Positions 61,249-64,000 of a stretch of 64,000 nt of DNA are shown here, one piece after another (within the stretch, counting starts at the first letter, position 1; every line of letters starts with the position of its first letter). Source of the stretch: Psychromonas sp. psych-6C06 (GTDB lineage Bacteria; Pseudomonadota; Gammaproteobacteria; Enterobacterales; Psychromonadaceae); contig NZ_PIZM01000006.1 of assembly GCF_002835465.1 (NCBI RefSeq), forward strand, positions 186,001 to 250,000, in the 5' to 3' direction. The position numbers and the translations under genes are program-made. Under the pieces are notes generated by a model. The model was not told where the DNA came from and searched no databases. It saw only the letters and a list, made by a program, of their open reading frames with translations.

Positions 61249-62151
61249 TTATTTTTGATATATCGCTTCTAATTCAGCAGAAAGAATATCAAACACACGT
61301 CTCACCCTGAGACTTGTTCGTAACTCTTGATGGCAAACCAACCAAACAGGTAGCGTCATAACTGGCCCCATATATTCAAATGCGCGTGTTAGTTGGGGCT
61401 CTGCATCACCCATCTGTTCCGGGAAAAAAATCAAGCCTTGCCCCTCTTTACACAACTCAAGTTGTAACAATTGAAAAGGGGTAATAATTGGAAAATTTTG
61501 CTTAGATAAGTTCCAGCCCTGCTGATTAAGGATATCGGTAACCGCACTACTACGATCAAAGCCAATCAATTGGATGTTGTGCAACTCAGAAAAGTGACTT
61601 ATTTTCGGTTGTGATGCGATATACGTTGCACTGCCATAAAGCCAAATAACTTCATCGCCAACCTTTTTGGCAATCAAATCATTTTGTTTAGGGTGAAAAC
61701 TACGAATTGCAATATCAGCTTCACGGCGCTTTAAATCACTCGGTTCATTGGTGACCACCACTTCAATGTTAATACCAGGCTCTATCAGGCGTAACTTAGT
61801 AATGATTTTCGGTAACAGATAAGCTGCCGTTAGCTCGCCAGCAGAGACGACCACCGTCCCCTCGATTTGTTGTGATTTTCCGCAAGCAGCTAACGAAAAA
61901 GCTAAGGCCGCATCGCCCATTTCTCGTGCATGTGCTAACAATGATAAGCCACTTTCAGTTAACACTAAACGTTGTCCGACACGCTCAAAAAGAGTGATAT
62001 TTAATGCACTTTCAAGTGCGCCAACTTGTCTGCTGAGGGTCGGTTGTGTCGAATTTAATGCTTTAGCGGCTGCGGAAAGTGTTCCCTCTTCAGCGGTCAC
62101 TAAAAATGCTCGAATATGGTTCCAATCAAAGTTTAAGGAATGCCAGTTCAT
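61249..62151 (-). CDS. LysR-family transcriptional regulator
   Basis: A 300-residue LTTR with a clear winged helix (DWNHIRAFLVTAEEGTLSAAAKALNSTQPTLSRQVGALE) and a substrate domain from about residue 90. It resembles the regulators that usually sit beside the gene they control. The divergent NAD(P)-binding protein gene (start 62247) is therefore the likely target, and the 95-base gap would hold the operator. The effector is unknown. Confidence 0.9.
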   Translation of the reverse strand: MNWHSLNFDWNHIRAFLVTAEEGTLSAAAKALNSTQPTLSRQVGALESALNITLFERVGQRLVLTESGLSLLAHAREMGDAALAFSLAACGKSQQIEGTVVVSAGELTAAYLLPKIITKLRLIEPGINIEVVVTNEPSDLKRREADIAIRSFHPKQNDLIAKKVGDEVIWLYGSATYIASQPKISHFSELHNIQLIGFDRSSAVTDILNQQGWNLSKQNFPIITPFQLLQLELCKEGQGLIFFPEQMGDAEPQLTRAFEYMGPVMTLPVWLVCHQELRTSLRVRRVFDILSAELEAIYQK

Positions 62152-62246
62152 ACAATTATGTATACCTATAATGTAAATGATGAAGTATTAATGTTTATAT
62201 TGTATAGATAAAATTGCACCACATGAAATTATTTAAAGGGAAAGAG

Positions 62247-62984
62247 ATGACAACACTTGTCGTAGGTGCCAGTGGTGCAACGGGGCGTTTACTGGTTGAA
62301 CAACTATTAGCAGTGAATGAACCTGTAAAAATAATTGTGCGGTCATTATCTGCTTTACATGAAATTTTACCGTCCAATGTATTACAAGATGAACGCTTAA
62401 GTATCACTGAGGCAGATATTTTGGACTTAACAGAAGAGCAACTCATCAAACAGGTTAAGAATTGCCAAGTGGTTATTTCATGTTTGGGACATAACTTAAC
62501 CTTGCGAGGAATGTTTGCCTCTCCTCGTCGTCTAGTGACACAGTCTGTGCAACGTTTAGTGTTTGCCATTCGACTCTGTTCGCGACAAAAAGTACCGGTT
62601 AAATTTATTTTAATGAATACAACTGGAAACAGGAATCGATTGGCAGGGGAGAAAGTCTCTTGCTTAGAGGCGCTAGCAATGTGCTTAATTAGAGTATTAT
62701 TACCGCCACATGCTGATAATGAGTTGGCTGCTGATTATTTACAAAATAACTTACATCGGTTGCATAATATCGAATGGGTGGTAGTACGGCCTGATAGTTT
62801 AGTTAACAGTGATGTAGTGAGCGAATATGATATTTACCCAAGCCCTACTCGAAGCGCTATTTTTAATGCAGGTAAAACCAGTCGTATTAACGTCGCCCAC
62901 TTTATGTGTCAGTTAGTCATCAATAAAGTACTTTGGCGACATTGGAAAGGGCAAATGCCAGTGCTTTATAATACGTTTAACTAA
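62247..62984 (+). CDS. NAD(P)-binding protein, NmrA/atypical SDR family
   Basis: A 245-residue Rossmann protein beginning TTLVVGASGATGRLLVEQLL (the GxSGxTGR nucleotide motif of NmrA-like atypical SDRs). It has DxxD-type ILDLTEEQLIKQVKNCQVVISCLG after the second strand and a conserved PDSLVNSD segment near residue 190. The classical YxxxK is not evident, so it may be a redox sensor or an epimerase-like enzyme. The ATG at 62247 follows AAAGGGAAAGAG; in-frame starts at 62214 and 62223 lack such a site. It is divergent from a LysR gene. Confidence 0.82.
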   Translation: MTTLVVGASGATGRLLVEQLLAVNEPVKIIVRSLSALHEILPSNVLQDERLSITEADILDLTEEQLIKQVKNCQVVISCLGHNLTLRGMFASPRRLVTQSVQRLVFAIRLCSRQKVPVKFILMNTTGNRNRLAGEKVSCLEALAMCLIRVLLPPHADNELAADYLQNNLHRLHNIEWVVVRPDSLVNSDVVSEYDIYPSPTRSAIFNAGKTSRINVAHFMCQLVINKVLWRHWKGQMPVLYNTFN

Positions 62985-63065
62985 CGCTTAATAAGCAATG
63001 CGAAACAGTGCTACAACGTCAGCGCTTTTCCCGTTAAATCATCTGGTCGGCTTTTGGTGAGGCGA

Positions 63066-64000
63066 TTATTGCGTATCAAGTTCAATACGATCTCGGCCAT
63101 TTTCTTTAGCTTTATAGAGTAGCTCATCTGCACGACGAACTATTGAATCACTGTTGTCGTTCGCTTTGCGAATGACGATGCCAACACTTAGGGTAATAAT
63201 AATATCGTTATCTTGGTGTTTGATAGGCATCGATTTCAAGCGCTGTTGTAAACGTTCTACAAAGGTTTTAGCTCCCATTAAATCGGTCGATGGGAAAATA
63301 GCGAGGAACTCTTCTCCTCCCCAGCGACCGTAAAAATCACCTTCACGGCTCATTTTATTAATAAGATCCCCAAATAATTTTAAAGCTTGATCGCCAACAT
63401 GGTGGCCATAGGTATCATTCACTACTTTAAAATGGTCGAAATCAAAAATAGCGACCGACATAGAAAGGTTATAACGGTTGCTGTTAGCGAGCTGTTTTTG
63501 TAACGCTTCATCAATACTGCGTCTGTTCGCAATTCCAGTGAGCATGTCTGTATTTGCTAACAACTCCAACTGCTGTTGTGCTTCCTTTAGTGCGTTTAAG
63601 TCATGGTTTCTGGCTATTTCGTGTCCGACCCATTCTGCAAATAAACGCACTAATTCAATATCTTGTTTAATAAAAGGGCGGGTAGGCTCTGGGCTAGAGA
63701 AGTTGAGCGTGCCATAGCGCTCTCCATCGACAAAAATTGGTGCACCTAAATAAGCCTCGAGACCAAAGTTACTAAAACAGGGATGCGATGAGATATGGCT
63801 TTTGGAAACACAGTTGAACCCTTGGACATCATTCGCGAGATAAACATGACTACAATAGGTGATCCCTAATTCAAACTCCATGCCGATCTCTAAGGCATCA
63901 TCGGGGTGAACGGCTTGCTTAATTGTGTATTTATCACCTGTTATTTTGCTGAAAATAGCAATAGGTAGCGCAAATTGTTCACAACCTAATTTTAGAATAG
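63066..64000 (-). CDS. GAF-GGDEF diguanylate cyclase, 5' end outside the window
   Basis: The frame stays open to the right edge, reading on the minus strand LKLGCEQFALPIAIFSKITG and onward, so the start lies beyond base 64000; an ATG at 63881 is internal. A GAF sensor domain (CSHVYLANDVQGFNC, APIFVDGERYGTLNFSS) precedes a coiled linker and a GGDEF domain with DMLTGIANRR, FDFDHFKVVNDTYGHHVGD and the active site RWGGEEF. An Arg-x-x-Asp inhibitory site (REGD) lies five residues before GGEEF. It is predicted to make cyclic di-GMP with product feedback. The GAF ligand is unknown. Confidence 0.9.
   Translation of the reverse strand, partial: ILKLGCEQFALPIAIFSKITGDKYTIKQAVHPDDALEIGMEFELGITYCSHVYLANDVQGFNCVSKSHISSHPCFSNFGLEAYLGAPIFVDGERYGTLNFSSPEPTRPFIKQDIELVRLFAEWVGHEIARNHDLNALKEAQQQLELLANTDMLTGIANRRSIDEALQKQLANSNRYNLSMSVAIFDFDHFKVVNDTYGHHVGDQALKLFGDLINKMSREGDFYGRWGGEEFLAIFPSTDLMGAKTFVERLQQRLKSMPIKHQDNDIIITLSVGIVIRKANDNSDSIVRRADELLYKAKENGRDRIELDTQ

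Noticed and set aside
1-64000. CRISPR arrays, tRNA or rRNA genes, replication origins, prophage
   Set aside because: No regularly spaced direct repeats, cloverleaf-like sequences, rRNA segments or phage structural genes were recognised by reading.

Overview
The window reads as a chromosomal segment of a marine Gammaproteobacterium, most likely Alteromonadales-like (Psychromonas, Moritella, Shewanella or Colwellia type). This rests on moderately AT-rich DNA, the carboxyspermidine route to polyamines, PdxY, an LplT-PlsC-Aas fusion, a PEP-CTERM-type protein and short dispersed inverted-repeat elements. The genus is an inference. No rRNA, tRNA or CRISPR array was recognised.

The main feature, about 1.65-29.5 kb, is an apparently complete petrobactin-type siderophore system joined to its own spermidine supply. 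A Fur-box-preceded operon on the minus strand (asbA, asbB, asbC, a fused asbD-asbE, asbF, then aguA and aguB; 11690 to 2587) encodes the 3,4-dihydroxybenzoate/citrate/spermidine assembly enzymes and the two enzymes that turn agmatine into putrescine. A second Fur-box-preceded set on the plus strand (19274-23689) encodes arginine decarboxylase, carboxy(nor)spermidine dehydrogenase and carboxy(nor)spermidine decarboxylase, which completes arginine to spermidine. Next comes a TonB-dependent receptor behind two Fur boxes and a full ferric-siderophore ABC importer (24010-29533). A siderophore-interacting ferric reductase with its own Fur box (1689), a MATE exporter (11900) and an orphan response regulator without its phospho-acceptor Asp (13605) complete the set. 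An arsenic operon (ArsC-ArsR fusion, Acr3, phosphatase), a 2H phosphoesterase and a START-domain lipoprotein lie between the two halves.

From 29.6 to 38 kb is an envelope-lipid block: a barrel-only Omp85-type protein, a patatin lipoprotein, an unrecognised outer-membrane protein, a carboxylesterase-fold lipoprotein that has lost its catalytic Ser and probably His, and a phospholipase D lipoprotein. A 19-bp inverted repeat, TGTAGGAT-N3-ATCCTACA, precedes several of these genes and also pdxY and an AaeX/AaeA/AaeB-like efflux operon. It looks like an undescribed operator shared across the region. From 38 to 48 kb are a LysR regulator, pdxY, a membrane protein, an AspT-type antiporter, glutamate decarboxylase and the efflux operon.

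From 48 to 64 kb are a small membrane protein, a lipase-like hydrolase, the LplT-PlsC-Aas fusion with a divergent XRE regulator, an ABA4-like gene broken by a miniature inverted-repeat element, a P-loop kinase-like protein, a VIT/vWA protein, a PhyH-type dioxygenase, an M4-like lipoprotein protease with PKD and GEVED-like domains, a VOC protein, a LysR regulator with a divergent NAD(P)-binding protein, and the C-terminal part of a GAF-GGDEF cyclase running off the right edge. Four copies or remnants of one TA-flanked miniature element are scattered through the window.
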